39,989 bases of DNA from JBASRP01 sp044866075. Lineage in GTDB: Bacteria > Actinomycetota > AC-67. Position numbers and translations under genes: made by a program. The notes beneath the pieces are model-generated. The model had not been told where the DNA came from. It did not search any database and saw only the letters and a list, made by a program, of their open reading frames with translations. Where the stretch lies: assembly GCA_044866075.1 (NCBI GenBank), contig JBIOTQ010000090.1, positions 1 to 39,989 of the forward strand, in the 5' to 3' direction. Below, one piece after another: positions 18,816-28,704 of the stretch. The number at the start of each line of letters is the position of its first letter. The stretch's first letter is position 1.

Positions 18816-19114
18816 TCACCACTTCATCGTCTTCGCGTCGTCGACCGACGCGCTGGCCTTGCGGCGGAAGATCGACATGATGATCGCGAGGCCGACCACG
18901 ACCTCCGCGGCGGCGACGATGATCACGAAGAACGCGAGGACCTGTCCGTCGAGGTTGCCGTTCATCCTCGCGAAGGTCACCAAGGTCAGGTTGACGGCGT
19001 TGAGCATGAGCTCGATCGACATGAAGACGAGGATCGAGTTCCGTCGCGTGAGGACGCCGACGACACCGAGCGTGAAGAGCAAGGCGCCGAGCGCGAGATA
19101 GCTGCTGGGAGCGA

Positions 19115-19118
<4 letters not shown>
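18816..19118 (-). CDS. nuoK: NADH-quinone oxidoreductase subunit K, complex I operon 2
   Basis: A 100-residue three-helix subunit with MSIELMLNAVNLT in helix 2 and AAAEVVVGLA in helix 3. The GTG at 19118 is the start. It overlaps the nuoJ stop in a GTGA junction and yields the standard length, while anything upstream is nuoJ shadow. A polar C-terminal tail ends in KTMKW, resembling the LLKW end of the first copy. Confidence 0.95.
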
Positions 19119-19699
<581 letters not shown>

Positions 19700-19721
19700 T
19701 CCCCCCACCGTCTCCGATCCG

Positions 19722-20291
19722 TCAGTGGTGTTGCGTGTGCGAAGACTCTTCTTCCTGCTCGGCTCGTGCGACCGACGTGAGCACCGGCGTTCCCGCGTAG
19801 CCGCCGTAGTACTGCTGGCCGCGCGCCGCGACCTCATCGTCCGTGTGGGGCAGCGGCTTCGCGCCCTCCGGCAACGGCGACAGCAGCATCTCCTTCGTGA
19901 AGATCAGCTCCTCGCGTGAATCGTCGGCAAGCTCGTACTCGTTCGACATCGTCAGCGCGCGCGTCGGGCAGGCCTCGATGCAGAGGCCGCAGAAGATGCA
20001 GCGCAAGTAGTTGATCTGGTAGTCGGTCGCGTACCTCTCGCCCGGCGAGAACCGCGCGTCGGGCGTGTTCTCGGCGCCTTGGACGTAGATCGCGTCCGCC
20101 GGGCAGGCCCACGCGCAGAGTTCGCAGCCGATGCATTTCTCCAAGCCGTCGGCGTAGCGGTTCAACACGTGGCGTCCGTGGAAGCGCGGCGCCGTCGCTT
20201 TCTTCTGCTCCGGGTATTGGGTCGTGACCTTCGGCTTCAGGATGTGCTTCGCCGTCACGGCCAGTCCCTTGATGAGCTCAAACACCGCCAC
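19722..20291 (-). CDS. nuoI: NADH-quinone oxidoreductase subunit I, complex I operon 2
   Basis: A 189-residue subunit with clusters N6a and N6b held by Cys53-56-59-63 and Cys98-101-104-108. Its length is normal, and it lacks the Ala/Pro tether and terminal motif of the first NuoI. The GTG at 20291 (MAVFELIKGL) is chosen because AGGAGG lies 8 nt upstream. An earlier GTG at 20300 would overlap that ribosome-binding site. The start lies 14 nt inside the end of nuoH. The tail is rich in Glu, Ser and His. Confidence 0.94.
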   Translation of the reverse strand: MAVFELIKGLAVTAKHILKPKVTTQYPEQKKATAPRFHGRHVLNRYADGLEKCIGCELCAWACPADAIYVQGAENTPDARFSPGERYATDYQINYLRCIFCGLCIEACPTRALTMSNEYELADDSREELIFTKEMLLSPLPEGAKPLPHTDDEVAARGQQYYGGYAGTPVLTSVARAEQEEESSHTQHH

Positions 20292-21438
20292 GCAAGACAC
20301 CTCCTCTCGCGCGCAAGGCGGCGAGGTTCTCCCGCGTCACCTTCGCGAGCGCGGTAACTCCCGCCAGGCCGAAGATCGGTCCGATCCAGGCGAGCAGCGT
20401 CCCCCGGTCGACCTCCTGGGGGAGCACCGCGAGCGCCGCCGTGATCATCACCCACGCGAGACCGGCGGGGATGAAGACCTTCCACCCGATCGCCATCAGC
20501 TTGTCGTACCGGAGCCGGGGGATCGTCGCGCGCACCCAGATGAAGAGGAAGATCAGCGCGCCCATCTTCCCCATGAACCAGACGACCGGCCAGATCGGCT
20601 CGATGAAGGGGAAGATCGGACCCCGCCATCCGCCGAGGAACAGCGTCACGGCGATCGCCGACGTCGTGATGACGTGCAGGTACTCGGCGAGAAAGAACAT
20701 CGCGAACTTAATTCCGGAATACTCGGTGTGGTAGCCGGCGACGAGCTCCGTCTCGGCTTCGGGTAGATCGAACGGCGCGCGGTTCGTCTCCGCGATCCCG
20801 GCGAGCAGGAACAGCAGGAACGCCGGGAACTGCGGGAGGATGAACCAGCGCGGGATGATCCAGAAGTACGTTCCGGCTTGCGCGTCGACGATCCCTCGCG
20901 TCGACAGAGTGCCGGCCCATAGGCTGACCGCGACGGCCGCCAGCCCGAGCCCCATCTCGTACGAGATCATCTGCGCGGTCGACCGCACCGCGCCGAGGAG
21001 CGGGTAGGCGCTGCCGCTCGCCCACCCCGCGAGCACGACCCCGTACACCATCAGCGATCCCATCGCGAGGAAGAACAGGATCCCGACGTTGAGGTCGGCG
21101 AGCTGGAACGAGATCAGCCGGTCTCCGATGTGGAAGCCCTTCCCGAGCGGCACGACCGCGAACGCCATGAACGCGGGGACCATCGAGAAGAGCGGCGCCA
21201 GTGTGAAGACCGGTTCGTCGGCGGTCACCGGCCTCAAGTCTTCCTTGAAGAAGAGCTTCACGCCGTCGGCGAGGGACTGCAGCATGCCGAACGGACCGAC
21301 GCGGTTGGGACCGTAGCGCTGCTGCATGAAGGCGACGATGCGGCGCTCGACCCAGATCGTCATCATGACGCTGACCAGCAGGAAGCCGAAGATCACGATG
21401 GTCTTGATCCCGATGATGGCGACGTCGAGCCAGTCCAT
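20278..21438 (-). CDS. nuoH: NADH-quinone oxidoreductase subunit H, complex I operon 2
   Basis: A 386-residue quinone-chamber subunit. The family segment ERRIVAFMQQRYGPNRVGPF and the following LADGVKLFFKEDLRP are textbook, unlike the altered loop of the first NuoH. It starts with ATG directly after the nuoG stop (no gap) and contains the ribosome-binding site of nuoI near its end. Confidence 0.95.
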   Translation of the reverse strand: MDWLDVAIIGIKTIVIFGFLLVSVMMTIWVERRIVAFMQQRYGPNRVGPFGMLQSLADGVKLFFKEDLRPVTADEPVFTLAPLFSMVPAFMAFAVVPLGKGFHIGDRLISFQLADLNVGILFFLAMGSLMVYGVVLAGWASGSAYPLLGAVRSTAQMISYEMGLGLAAVAVSLWAGTLSTRGIVDAQAGTYFWIIPRWFILPQFPAFLLFLLAGIAETNRAPFDLPEAETELVAGYHTEYSGIKFAMFFLAEYLHVITTSAIAVTLFLGGWRGPIFPFIEPIWPVVWFMGKMGALIFLFIWVRATIPRLRYDKLMAIGWKVFIPAGLAWVMITAALAVLPQEVDRGTLLAWIGPIFGLAGVTALAKVTRENLAALRARGGVLRGGV

Positions 21439-23925
21439 CTAGATCCTCTCCACACTCACGAGCGTCACGGGCTCGCCGGCGTCGAGAAGAGCCAGCCCGC
21501 GGACGCCGAACTGGGTGGCCGGAACGAAGACGCAGCGGTCGGCCATCCTCGTCGTAACGCGCGCGGTCGCTTCGACGCGCCCGCACGCGCTCGTGACGCG
21601 CACGCGGTCGCCGCCGGCGATCCCGAGACGCTCGGAGTCGGACCGTCCGATCTCCACGAACGGCTCCTCGGCGGTCTCGAGCAACTCGGTCGCCCCGAGG
21701 AGCATCGTCCCGGCGTCGAGCAGCAGCGGATAGGTGAGGAGTGTGAACGGGCGATGTTCGTCGAGGCGGCGCATCGGCAACGGCGGCATCGCGAGCGGCG
21801 CGGGGTCCTCGACCGGCTTCTGGAGGGAATCCATCTCGCGGCGCAACTCCTCAAGGGTGCGGGGGAAGGCGACGCCGGCCTCGTTGGCGATCAGGCTGAG
21901 GATCTCCCAGTCGGGGCGGCTGACCCCCACGGGTGTGACGGCCGCGCCGAAGAGCTGCGGCCGCCCCTCCCAGTCGGTGAGCGTACCGTCGCGTTCGGCC
22001 GGGGCGGTGGCCGGCAGCAGCACGTTCGCACGGCGGCTGGAGGCCGTCATCAAGAGGTCGGTGGCGACGATGAACGGCGACCCGTCGACGCCGCGCGGGC
22101 CCAGCGTCGCGTCGCCGAAGTCGTCGGCGGGGTCGGCGCCGGCGAGGAAGAGCACGCCCAGCTCGCCGGGAGCTTCGAGGATCGCGCGGGCGTCGCGCCC
22201 GGTCGCGGACGGTATCGTGGCGCCCCAGGTCTGCTCCAGCTCCGCGCGCGCGGACGTGTCGTCGACGCGACGTCCGCCGGGAAGCAACGCCGGGTGGACG
22301 CCGGCCCACGCGCCTCCCCGCGCGCCGGCCTTGCGCGCGAGCCAGGCGAAGCGTGCCTCGATCGCGAGCGCGAGGTTCCAGGCGGCGGACAGTGCCCCCG
22401 GCGCTTGGGCGAGACGATCGCCGCACAGCACCACGGCGTCGGCACCGGCCGCGGCGAGGGCGTCGGCGATCGCCGCGATGTCCTCCGGGGACGCGTGCGA
22501 CTGTTCGCGCAGCGCCGACGCGTTCGGCCCGGCCACCGCGTCGCGCATCTCCGCCGGCCATTCGCCGAGCCCGCGGACGATCAACTCGGCGGCGACGCCG
22601 AGCAGCACGCCGGCCTCCGTGCCCGGCGGGCACAGGATCGAGCGCGCGCCGCCGCGCCGCAGCGCCGTCGCGCGGCCGCCGATCTCGAATATCTGCGCGC
22701 CGTGGCCCAGCGCCGCCTTGCGCGCGCGCAGGAAGACGATCGGCGACTCCTGCTGAAGGTCAGAGCCCACGACGATGATCGCCTTGGCCCGTTCGAGATC
22801 CGTGTAGGTGGTTCCCGGCCCGCGGACCACGCGCGCGAGCAGCTCGTCTTCCTCGGACGATCCGGCACGCATCCTCTGATCGACGTCGTTCGTGCCGAGG
22901 ACCGTGCGCGCGAAGCGCGACAGCGCGTACGCGTCCTCGTCGGCGAGGTGCCCGCCCGACAGCGCCGCCGTCCGCTGTCCCGCGCGGCGCGCCGCGTGGA
23001 TCGTCTCGACCACGACGCGCAGCGCCTCGGCCCAGGAGACCGCGACGAACTCGCCCTCCTTGCGGATCATCGGCTCGGTGATTCGCTCGGGCCGCTGCAC
23101 GTACCCGTGACCGAAGCGGCCCTTGTCGCACATCCAGACCTCGTTGACCTCCGCGTTGTCCGCGGCCAGCACGCGTACGATCTGGTCGCGACGGCTCTGG
23201 ACGACGGTGTTGCAGCCCGAGGCGCACAGCGTGCAAACGCTCCGCTGCGTCGCCATGTCGAACGGCCTCGCCTTGAACCGGAACTTCGCACTGGTCAGCG
23301 CGCCGACCGGACAGATCTGGATCACATTGCCGCTGAAGACGCTCTCGTACGGCTCGTCCTCGAAGATCGCCACTTGCTCCAGCGCGCCGCGCTCGAAGAG
23401 CTCGATGAAAGGGTCGCCCGAGATCTCGTTCGCGAAGCGCGTGCAGCGGGCGCAGAGGACGCAGCGCTCGCGATCGAGATAGACCAGCGGCGAGATCGGC
23501 ACCGGCTTCGCGAACCGGCGCTTCTCGTCGATGAAGCGGCTCCCGCCCGGCCCGTACGCGAGTGCCTGATCCTGCAGCGGGCACTCGCCGCCCTTGTCGC
23601 ACATCGGGCAGTCGAGGGGGTGATTGATCAGCAACAGCTCGAGGACGCCCTCCTGCGCGTCCTTGGCCATCTCCGACGACCACTGCGTCTTCACGACCAT
23701 GCCGTCGGCGACCGGCGTCGTGCAGGCGGTCAGAGGTTTGCGCTGTCCTTCGACCTCGACGAGACACTGCCGGCACGCGCCGAGCGGCGCGAGGTAGGGA
23801 TGGTCGCAGAACCGCGGGATGTAGATGTCGCGGTGCTCGGCCGCGCGGATGATGAGCGTGCCGGCAGCGACGGTCACCTCTTTGCCGTCGATCGTCAGCG
23901 TGACCATCTTCTGCTCAGCGGCCAA
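21439..23925 (-). CDS. nuoG: NADH-quinone oxidoreductase subunit G (iron-sulfur protein)
   Basis: An 828-residue electron-relay subunit. It shows a [2Fe-2S] set (Cys40, 51, 54, 68), the His-coordinated N5 set (His102, Cys106, 109, 115), a further [4Fe-4S] set (Cys155, 158, 161, 205) and the optional N7 set (Cys231, 234, 238, 266; CxxCxxxC-x27-C). A degenerate molybdopterin-oxidoreductase-like domain follows. N7 occurs in only part of the family. The start is TTG at 23925 after AAGGGG, or alternatively ATG at 23907 (MVTLTIDG). It overlaps the nuoF end by 11 nt. No counterpart exists in the first operon. Confidence 0.94.
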   Translation of the reverse strand: MAAEQKMVTLTIDGKEVTVAAGTLIIRAAEHRDIYIPRFCDHPYLAPLGACRQCLVEVEGQRKPLTACTTPVADGMVVKTQWSSEMAKDAQEGVLELLLINHPLDCPMCDKGGECPLQDQALAYGPGGSRFIDEKRRFAKPVPISPLVYLDRERCVLCARCTRFANEISGDPFIELFERGALEQVAIFEDEPYESVFSGNVIQICPVGALTSAKFRFKARPFDMATQRSVCTLCASGCNTVVQSRRDQIVRVLAADNAEVNEVWMCDKGRFGHGYVQRPERITEPMIRKEGEFVAVSWAEALRVVVETIHAARRAGQRTAALSGGHLADEDAYALSRFARTVLGTNDVDQRMRAGSSEEDELLARVVRGPGTTYTDLERAKAIIVVGSDLQQESPIVFLRARKAALGHGAQIFEIGGRATALRRGGARSILCPPGTEAGVLLGVAAELIVRGLGEWPAEMRDAVAGPNASALREQSHASPEDIAAIADALAAAGADAVVLCGDRLAQAPGALSAAWNLALAIEARFAWLARKAGARGGAWAGVHPALLPGGRRVDDTSARAELEQTWGATIPSATGRDARAILEAPGELGVLFLAGADPADDFGDATLGPRGVDGSPFIVATDLLMTASSRRANVLLPATAPAERDGTLTDWEGRPQLFGAAVTPVGVSRPDWEILSLIANEAGVAFPRTLEELRREMDSLQKPVEDPAPLAMPPLPMRRLDEHRPFTLLTYPLLLDAGTMLLGATELLETAEEPFVEIGRSDSERLGIAGGDRVRVTSACGRVEATARVTTRMADRCVFVPATQFGVRGLALLDAGEPVTLVSVERI

Positions 23926-25198
23926 ACGGGCACCCCTTGTTCTTTATGTGGGCCATGTACTCGTCGCGCCAGAGCTTGACCGTCGAGGTGACCGGAGCGG
24001 TCGCGAAGTCGCCGAGGGCGCAGAACGAGCGGCCGCCGATGTTGCCGGCCACGTCGACCATGATGTCGAGGTCCTCCTCGCGGCCCGCGCCTTCCTCGAA
24101 GCGGTGGAGCGACTTCTCGATCCAGTAGGTCCCCTCGCGGCAGGGCGTGCATTTCCCGCACGACTCGTGCGCGTAGAAGCGCGTGTAACGCAGCGCCGCG
24201 CGGACCATGCACGCGTCTTCTGCGAAAACGATCATCGCGCCGGTCCCGAGCAGCGATCCGGCCGCCATGACCGATTCCCAGTCCATGTTCGTGTCGAGCT
24301 TGTCGGGACCGAAGAACGGCGTGGACGACGCGCCGCCGGGCGTGAACGCTTTCAGACTCTTGCCGTCCTTCACACCGCCGGCGAACCCCTCGATCAGGTC
24401 GCGCGCCGGCATCGAGAAGGGAACCTCGTAGTTGCCGGGCCGCTCGACGTCGCCGGAGACGCAGAAGATCTTCGTGCCGGGTGACTTCTCGGTCCCGAAT
24501 CCGCGGAACCACTCCGGGCCGTTCATGATGATGTGCGGCACGCACGCGAACGTCTCGACGTTGTTCACCACCGTCGGCTTCGCGTACAGCCCGTGCGTGG
24601 CGGGGAACGGCGGGCGCAGGCGCGGCTGACCGCGGCGGCCCTCGAGAGACTCCAGGAGCGCGGTCTCCTCACCACAGATATACGCGCCGGCGCCGCGCTG
24701 GATGATGAAATCGAGGTCGAAGTCCGACCCGAGGATGTTCTTGCCGAGATAGCCCTTCTCGTACGCCTCGGCCGCCGCGCGCTCGAGCACGCGAGCCGCG
24801 TACGCGAACTCGCCGCGGACGTAGATGTACATCTCGTTGCAGCCGATCGCGTAGGCGCCGATCGCCATCCCCTCGATCAGCTGGTGCGGATCGCGCTCCA
24901 TCAACTCCCGGTCTTTGAACGTCCCGGGCTCACCCTCGTCCGCGTTGCACACGATGTACGACGGACGCACGTCCTTGGGGATGAAGCTCCACTTCTGCCC
25001 GGTCGGGAAACCGGCGCCGCCGCGGCCGCGCAAGCCGGCGGCCTTGACGGTCTCGATGACCTCGTCCGGACTCATCGACAGCGCCTTGCTCAAACCTTGA
25101 TACGCGCCGTTCTGCACCGCGTCGTCGAGCGAGTCGGCGGATCCGTACCGCGCGGTGATGACCTTCGTCTCCTGTAGGGTCGCCGTGTCGGGCGTCAT
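23915..25198 (-). CDS. nuoF: NADH-quinone oxidoreductase subunit F (NADH/FMN binding)
   Basis: A 427-residue subunit that oxidises NADH with FMN and passes electrons to cluster N3. The glycine-rich GRGGAGFPTG (58-67) and the acidic CNADEGEPGTFKDRELM stretch bind FMN and NADH. ESCGKCTPCREG plus a later cysteine in SFCALGDFA ligate N3. ATG 25198 overlaps the nuoE stop (ATGA). Its presence makes this operon the NADH-dependent complex I of the window, in contrast to operon 1. Confidence 0.95.
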   Translation of the reverse strand: MTPDTATLQETKVITARYGSADSLDDAVQNGAYQGLSKALSMSPDEVIETVKAAGLRGRGGAGFPTGQKWSFIPKDVRPSYIVCNADEGEPGTFKDRELMERDPHQLIEGMAIGAYAIGCNEMYIYVRGEFAYAARVLERAAAEAYEKGYLGKNILGSDFDLDFIIQRGAGAYICGEETALLESLEGRRGQPRLRPPFPATHGLYAKPTVVNNVETFACVPHIIMNGPEWFRGFGTEKSPGTKIFCVSGDVERPGNYEVPFSMPARDLIEGFAGGVKDGKSLKAFTPGGASSTPFFGPDKLDTNMDWESVMAAGSLLGTGAMIVFAEDACMVRAALRYTRFYAHESCGKCTPCREGTYWIEKSLHRFEEGAGREEDLDIMVDVAGNIGGRSFCALGDFATAPVTSTVKLWRDEYMAHIKNKGCPFGR

Positions 25199-25788
25199 CG
25201 CGGCGCCTCCACACCGGACATGCGGCGGTTGACCACGGCGAAGTCCTGCGGCGCCTCCCCCCGGGCGGCGGGCGGCGGGTCGCCGCCGTCGCGCAAGGTC
25301 CGCACGATCGACGCCATCTGCTCCGCGTCGATGCGCTCGTAGTTCTCGTAGTTCACGGAGACGACCGGCGCGCCGTCGCATGCGCATAGGCACTCGACCT
25401 CTTCGAGTGAGACCATGCCGTCGCCGGTCGTCCCGCCGCACGAGATTCCGCAGTCTTGTTCGAGGCGCGCCTTGATCTCGTTCGCACCGGCGAGCGTGCA
25501 CGACGGCTGCGTGCAGATCGAGACCAGCCACTTCCCTTGCGGGTGACGCTTGAACATCGTGTAGAAGGTCGACACGGCGGCGACCTCGGCCCGCGTGAGC
25601 TCCAAGAGCCCGGCGATCTCCCCCATCGCTTCGCTCGAGACGTAGCCGTGCTCCGACTGCGCGAGGTAGAGGAGCGGCAGCAGCGCGCTGCGCGCGCGTC
25701 CCGCGGGGTACCGCGCGATGAGCTTCCGCGCCGCGGCGTGGAAGTTCGCGGACAGCGGTGCCGCCGGCTGCCCGTTGCGTTCGGTCAT
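25195..25788 (-). CDS. nuoE: NADH-quinone oxidoreductase subunit E
   Basis: A 197-residue thioredoxin-fold subunit of the NADH module holding [2Fe-2S] cluster N1a through Cys92, Cys97 (CTQPSC), Cys133 and Cys137 (CLCACDGAP). An extra cysteine (135) lies inside the second pair. The N-terminal helical domain (FYTMFKRHPQGKW) is typical. ATG 25788 overlaps the nuoD stop, and the last bases overlap the nuoF start, so D-E-F are translationally coupled. The C-terminal 30 residues are a polar extension. Confidence 0.94.
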   Translation of the reverse strand: MTERNGQPAAPLSANFHAAARKLIARYPAGRARSALLPLLYLAQSEHGYVSSEAMGEIAGLLELTRAEVAAVSTFYTMFKRHPQGKWLVSICTQPSCTLAGANEIKARLEQDCGISCGGTTGDGMVSLEEVECLCACDGAPVVSVNYENYERIDAEQMASIVRTLRDGGDPPPAARGEAPQDFAVVNRRMSGVEAPR

Positions 25789-27059
25789 CGGTCCACGCCG
25801 CCCATCACGGGGTCGATGCTGGCGATGCCGGCGACGACGTCGGCGACGAGGCCGCCCTGCACGATCGTGGGAACGGACTGCAGGTTCACGAAGCTGGGGT
25901 CGCGGACGTGCACCCGCCAGGGCTTGGTGCCGCCGAGCGACACGACGTGGTACCCGAGCTCGCCGCGCGGCGACTCGATCGGCACGTAGACCTCGCCGGC
26001 CGGGACCTTGAAGCCCTCGGTGACGAGCTTGAAGTGGTGGATCAGAGCCTCCATCGACTCGCCCATGATCTTGCGGATGTAGTCGGGCGAGTTGCCGAGG
26101 CCGTCCGCTCCGAGCTGCAGTTGCGCCGGCCATGCGATCTTCGGGTCCTCGACCATGACGCGTCCGGAAGGCATCTGGTCGGCGGCCTGGCGGACGATCT
26201 TGATCGACTCCTTCATCTCCGCGATGCGCACGACGTAGCGCGCGAAGCAATCGCACGCGTCGTGCGTCGGCACGTCGAATTCGTAGCGCTCGTAGCCGGA
26301 GTAGGGCTCGAGCTTGCGGAGGTCGTGCGCGAGTCCCGTCGCCCGCAGCATCGGACCGGTCACCCCGAGGCCGATCGCCTGCTCGCGTGTTATCGGCGCG
26401 ATGCCCTTGTTGCGATCGAGCCACACCGGGTTCTCCGACAGCAGGCTCTCGTAGTCGGCGAGCTGCTTCGGGAAGAAGTCGGTGAATTCGCGCACCTTGT
26501 CCAGCGCGCCGTCGGGCAGGTCCTGGATCAGTCCGCCGGGACGGATGTACGCGTGGTTCATCCGCAGCCCGGTGATCAGCTCGAATATGTCGAGGATCGT
26601 CTCGCGCTCGCGGAAGCCGTACAGCATCATCGACAGCGCGCCGAGCTCCATCCCGCCCGTCGCGAGCCACACGAGGTGCGACGAGATGCGGTTCAGCTCG
26701 GCGAGCATCACGCGGATCGCCTGCGCACGGGGCGGCGCCTCGATCCCGAGCAGCTTCTCAACCGCGAGGCAGTACGCGAGCTCGTTGTGGAACGGCGCGA
26801 GGTAGTCCATCCGGGTCACGAACGTGACGCCTTGCGTCCACGAGCGAACCTCGGTGTTCTTCTCGATCCCGGTGTGCAGGTAGCCGATCACGGGCGTGCA
26901 GGCCACGACGGTCTCGCCGTCGAGCTCCAGCACCAGACGCAGCACGCCGTGCGTCGAGGGATGCTGCGGCCCCATGTTGATGATCATGGTCTGGTCTTCG
27001 GGAGCGGCGACGACTTGATCCCAGTCTTGCCCGCCGAGGTGGAGCTCGCGGGTGCTCAC
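25785..27059 (-). CDS. nuoD: NADH-quinone oxidoreductase subunit D, complex I operon 2
   Basis: A 424-residue 49-kDa-type subunit with the quinone loop NMGPQHPSTHGVLRLV and an end typical of the family (DPVMGGVDR). The GTG at 27059 (MSTRELHLGG) overlaps the nuoC stop in a GTGA junction. The frame continues open upstream only as a shadow of nuoC. About 30 residues precede the quinone loop, normal for this branch. Confidence 0.94.
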   Translation of the reverse strand: MSTRELHLGGQDWDQVVAAPEDQTMIINMGPQHPSTHGVLRLVLELDGETVVACTPVIGYLHTGIEKNTEVRSWTQGVTFVTRMDYLAPFHNELAYCLAVEKLLGIEAPPRAQAIRVMLAELNRISSHLVWLATGGMELGALSMMLYGFRERETILDIFELITGLRMNHAYIRPGGLIQDLPDGALDKVREFTDFFPKQLADYESLLSENPVWLDRNKGIAPITREQAIGLGVTGPMLRATGLAHDLRKLEPYSGYERYEFDVPTHDACDCFARYVVRIAEMKESIKIVRQAADQMPSGRVMVEDPKIAWPAQLQLGADGLGNSPDYIRKIMGESMEALIHHFKLVTEGFKVPAGEVYVPIESPRGELGYHVVSLGGTKPWRVHVRDPSFVNLQSVPTIVQGGLVADVVAGIASIDPVMGGVDR

Positions 27060-27610
27060 GCGATCCTCCCCGGGTAGCCGGTTGTGGTCGTCGGCTGGCG
27101 GCGCACGTCGGGCGGCGGGACGGACGCGCCTTTGAACTCGACCTTGGTCCCACCGAGCGGATAGTCCTTGCGGTGCGGGAAGCCCTCCCAGTCGTCGGGC
27201 ATCAGGATGCGGCGCAGATCGGGGTGCCCGGCGAACGTGATGCCGAAGAAGTCGTAGACCTCGCGCTCGTGCCAGTTCGCGGTCGGCCAGACGCCGCTGA
27301 CCGTCGGAACGCGCTCGTCGCCGTCGGGGACGAACACGCGCAGCCGCAGTCGCGCACGCCGCGACAGCGAGGTGACGTGGTAGGCGACCAGGAAGCGGTC
27401 CTCGGGTGGGGCGACGCCCATGTAGTCGACCCCCGACAGGTCGGAGAGCATCTCGAAGCCTTCCTCGTCGCGGAGGTACGCGCATACCTCGGCGATGCGC
27501 TCGCGCCCCACGCGGACGGAGACCTCGTCGAACGCCTCCTCGGGCTCCGATATGTGATCGGGAAAACGTTCACGAAGTCCGGCGCAGACGCTGCTCAGCG
27601 TGTCGTTCAC
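27056..27610 (-). CDS. nuoC: NADH-quinone oxidoreductase subunit C, complex I operon 2
   Basis: A 184-residue peripheral subunit with NWHEREVYDFFGITFAGHP and EGFPHRKDYPL at about 112-150. The start is GTG at 27610, 6 nt after the nuoB stop. The last 30 residues are a low-complexity tail (VPPPDVRRQPTTTTGYPG). It is separate from NuoD, unlike the fused form of enterobacteria. Confidence 0.94.
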   Translation of the reverse strand: MNDTLSSVCAGLRERFPDHISEPEEAFDEVSVRVGRERIAEVCAYLRDEEGFEMLSDLSGVDYMGVAPPEDRFLVAYHVTSLSRRARLRLRVFVPDGDERVPTVSGVWPTANWHEREVYDFFGITFAGHPDLRRILMPDDWEGFPHRKDYPLGGTKVEFKGASVPPPDVRRQPTTTTGYPGRIA

Positions 27611-27616
27611 GACCGT

Positions 27617-28093
<477 letters not shown>

Positions 28094-28570
28094 TCAGGCA
28101 CCGACCTTCTCTCGCTCGTACGGCGGTGGGGCGCCGACGCCGCGCTCGCCGGGACCGAGGAGCCGGTCGCGCATGATGCGGTGACGGACCATGCGGTCGA
28201 AGGCCCGCACCTCTTCCTCCCAGTCGAGGCCGCCGCGCTTCCAGATGTACACGTACGCGACGAGGAGCAGGCCGACGAAGACGCCCATCTCGGCGAGCCC
28301 GAAGAGACGCAGCTCTCGGAAGATGACGGCCCATGGATAGAAGAACACGATCTCGACGTCGAAGATGATGAACAGCATCGCGATCAGATAGAACTTCACG
28401 GGGAAGCGTTCGTTCGGGAGTCGCTCGGGCGTGATCCCACACTCGTACGGCGCGGACTTCGCGGCCGACGGCTTGCGCGGTCCCATCTTCGACGCGACGT
28501 AGACGGACGCCACGGCGAAGAGCGTGGACAGCCCGAACAGCATCACGATGGGCAGATAGTCAGAGAGCAC
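28094..28570 (-). CDS. nuoA: NADH-quinone oxidoreductase subunit A, complex I operon 2
   Basis: The first gene of the 14-gene operon. From GTG 28570 it gives 158 residues beginning just before helix 1 (LSDYLPIVML). The conserved APYECGITP loop and the FIIFDVEIVFFYPW helix are present. The frame can be opened at GTG 28612, but that codon lies inside the candidate -10 element, so the shorter start is preferred. A charged tail of about 40 residues after helix 3 is longer than in most NuoA. Confidence 0.92.
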   Translation of the reverse strand: MLSDYLPIVMLFGLSTLFAVASVYVASKMGPRKPSAAKSAPYECGITPERLPNERFPVKFYLIAMLFIIFDVEIVFFYPWAVIFRELRLFGLAEMGVFVGLLLVAYVYIWKRGGLDWEEEVRAFDRMVRHRIMRDRLLGPGERGVGAPPPYEREKVGA

Positions 28571-28610
28571 GAGCCTCCCCCAGACTGACAGGCGATCCCG
28601 CGGCGGCCTC

Positions 28611-28640
28611 ACGATAGGAACAGCGCGGATGCTCCTGCAA
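28611..28640 (-). promoter_or_regulatory. Candidate promoter of complex I operon 2
   Basis: On the minus strand, TTGCAG (28640-28635), an 18-nt spacer and TATCGT (28616-28611) precede nuoA by about 40 nt. An inverted repeat GACGTT/AACGTC with a 17-nt gap (28647-28675) lies just upstream of the -35 and may be an activator or repressor site. There is no full Rex site, only a single half-site. Confidence 0.45.
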
Positions 28641-28704
28641 ACCGCAGACGTTCACGAGCGCACCAACAAAACGTCGTACCGGGTGGGGAGGTGGAATCGA
28701 AGCC

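Noticed and set aside
21130..23979. Long plus-strand open frame opposite nuoG
   Set aside because: Same reasoning: it is composed of charged low-complexity text with no family likeness, and nuoG on the other strand has all its cysteine motifs.
28640..28657. Rex operator in the promoter of complex I operon 2
   Set aside because: Only one half-site-like TTCACGA is present. The partner arm does not match, so no Rex site is claimed.
28681..28702. Third copy of the nuoN 3'-flank element
   Set aside because: The G-rich beginning is alike, but the rest needs gaps and mismatches. It is noted only as a weak relative.
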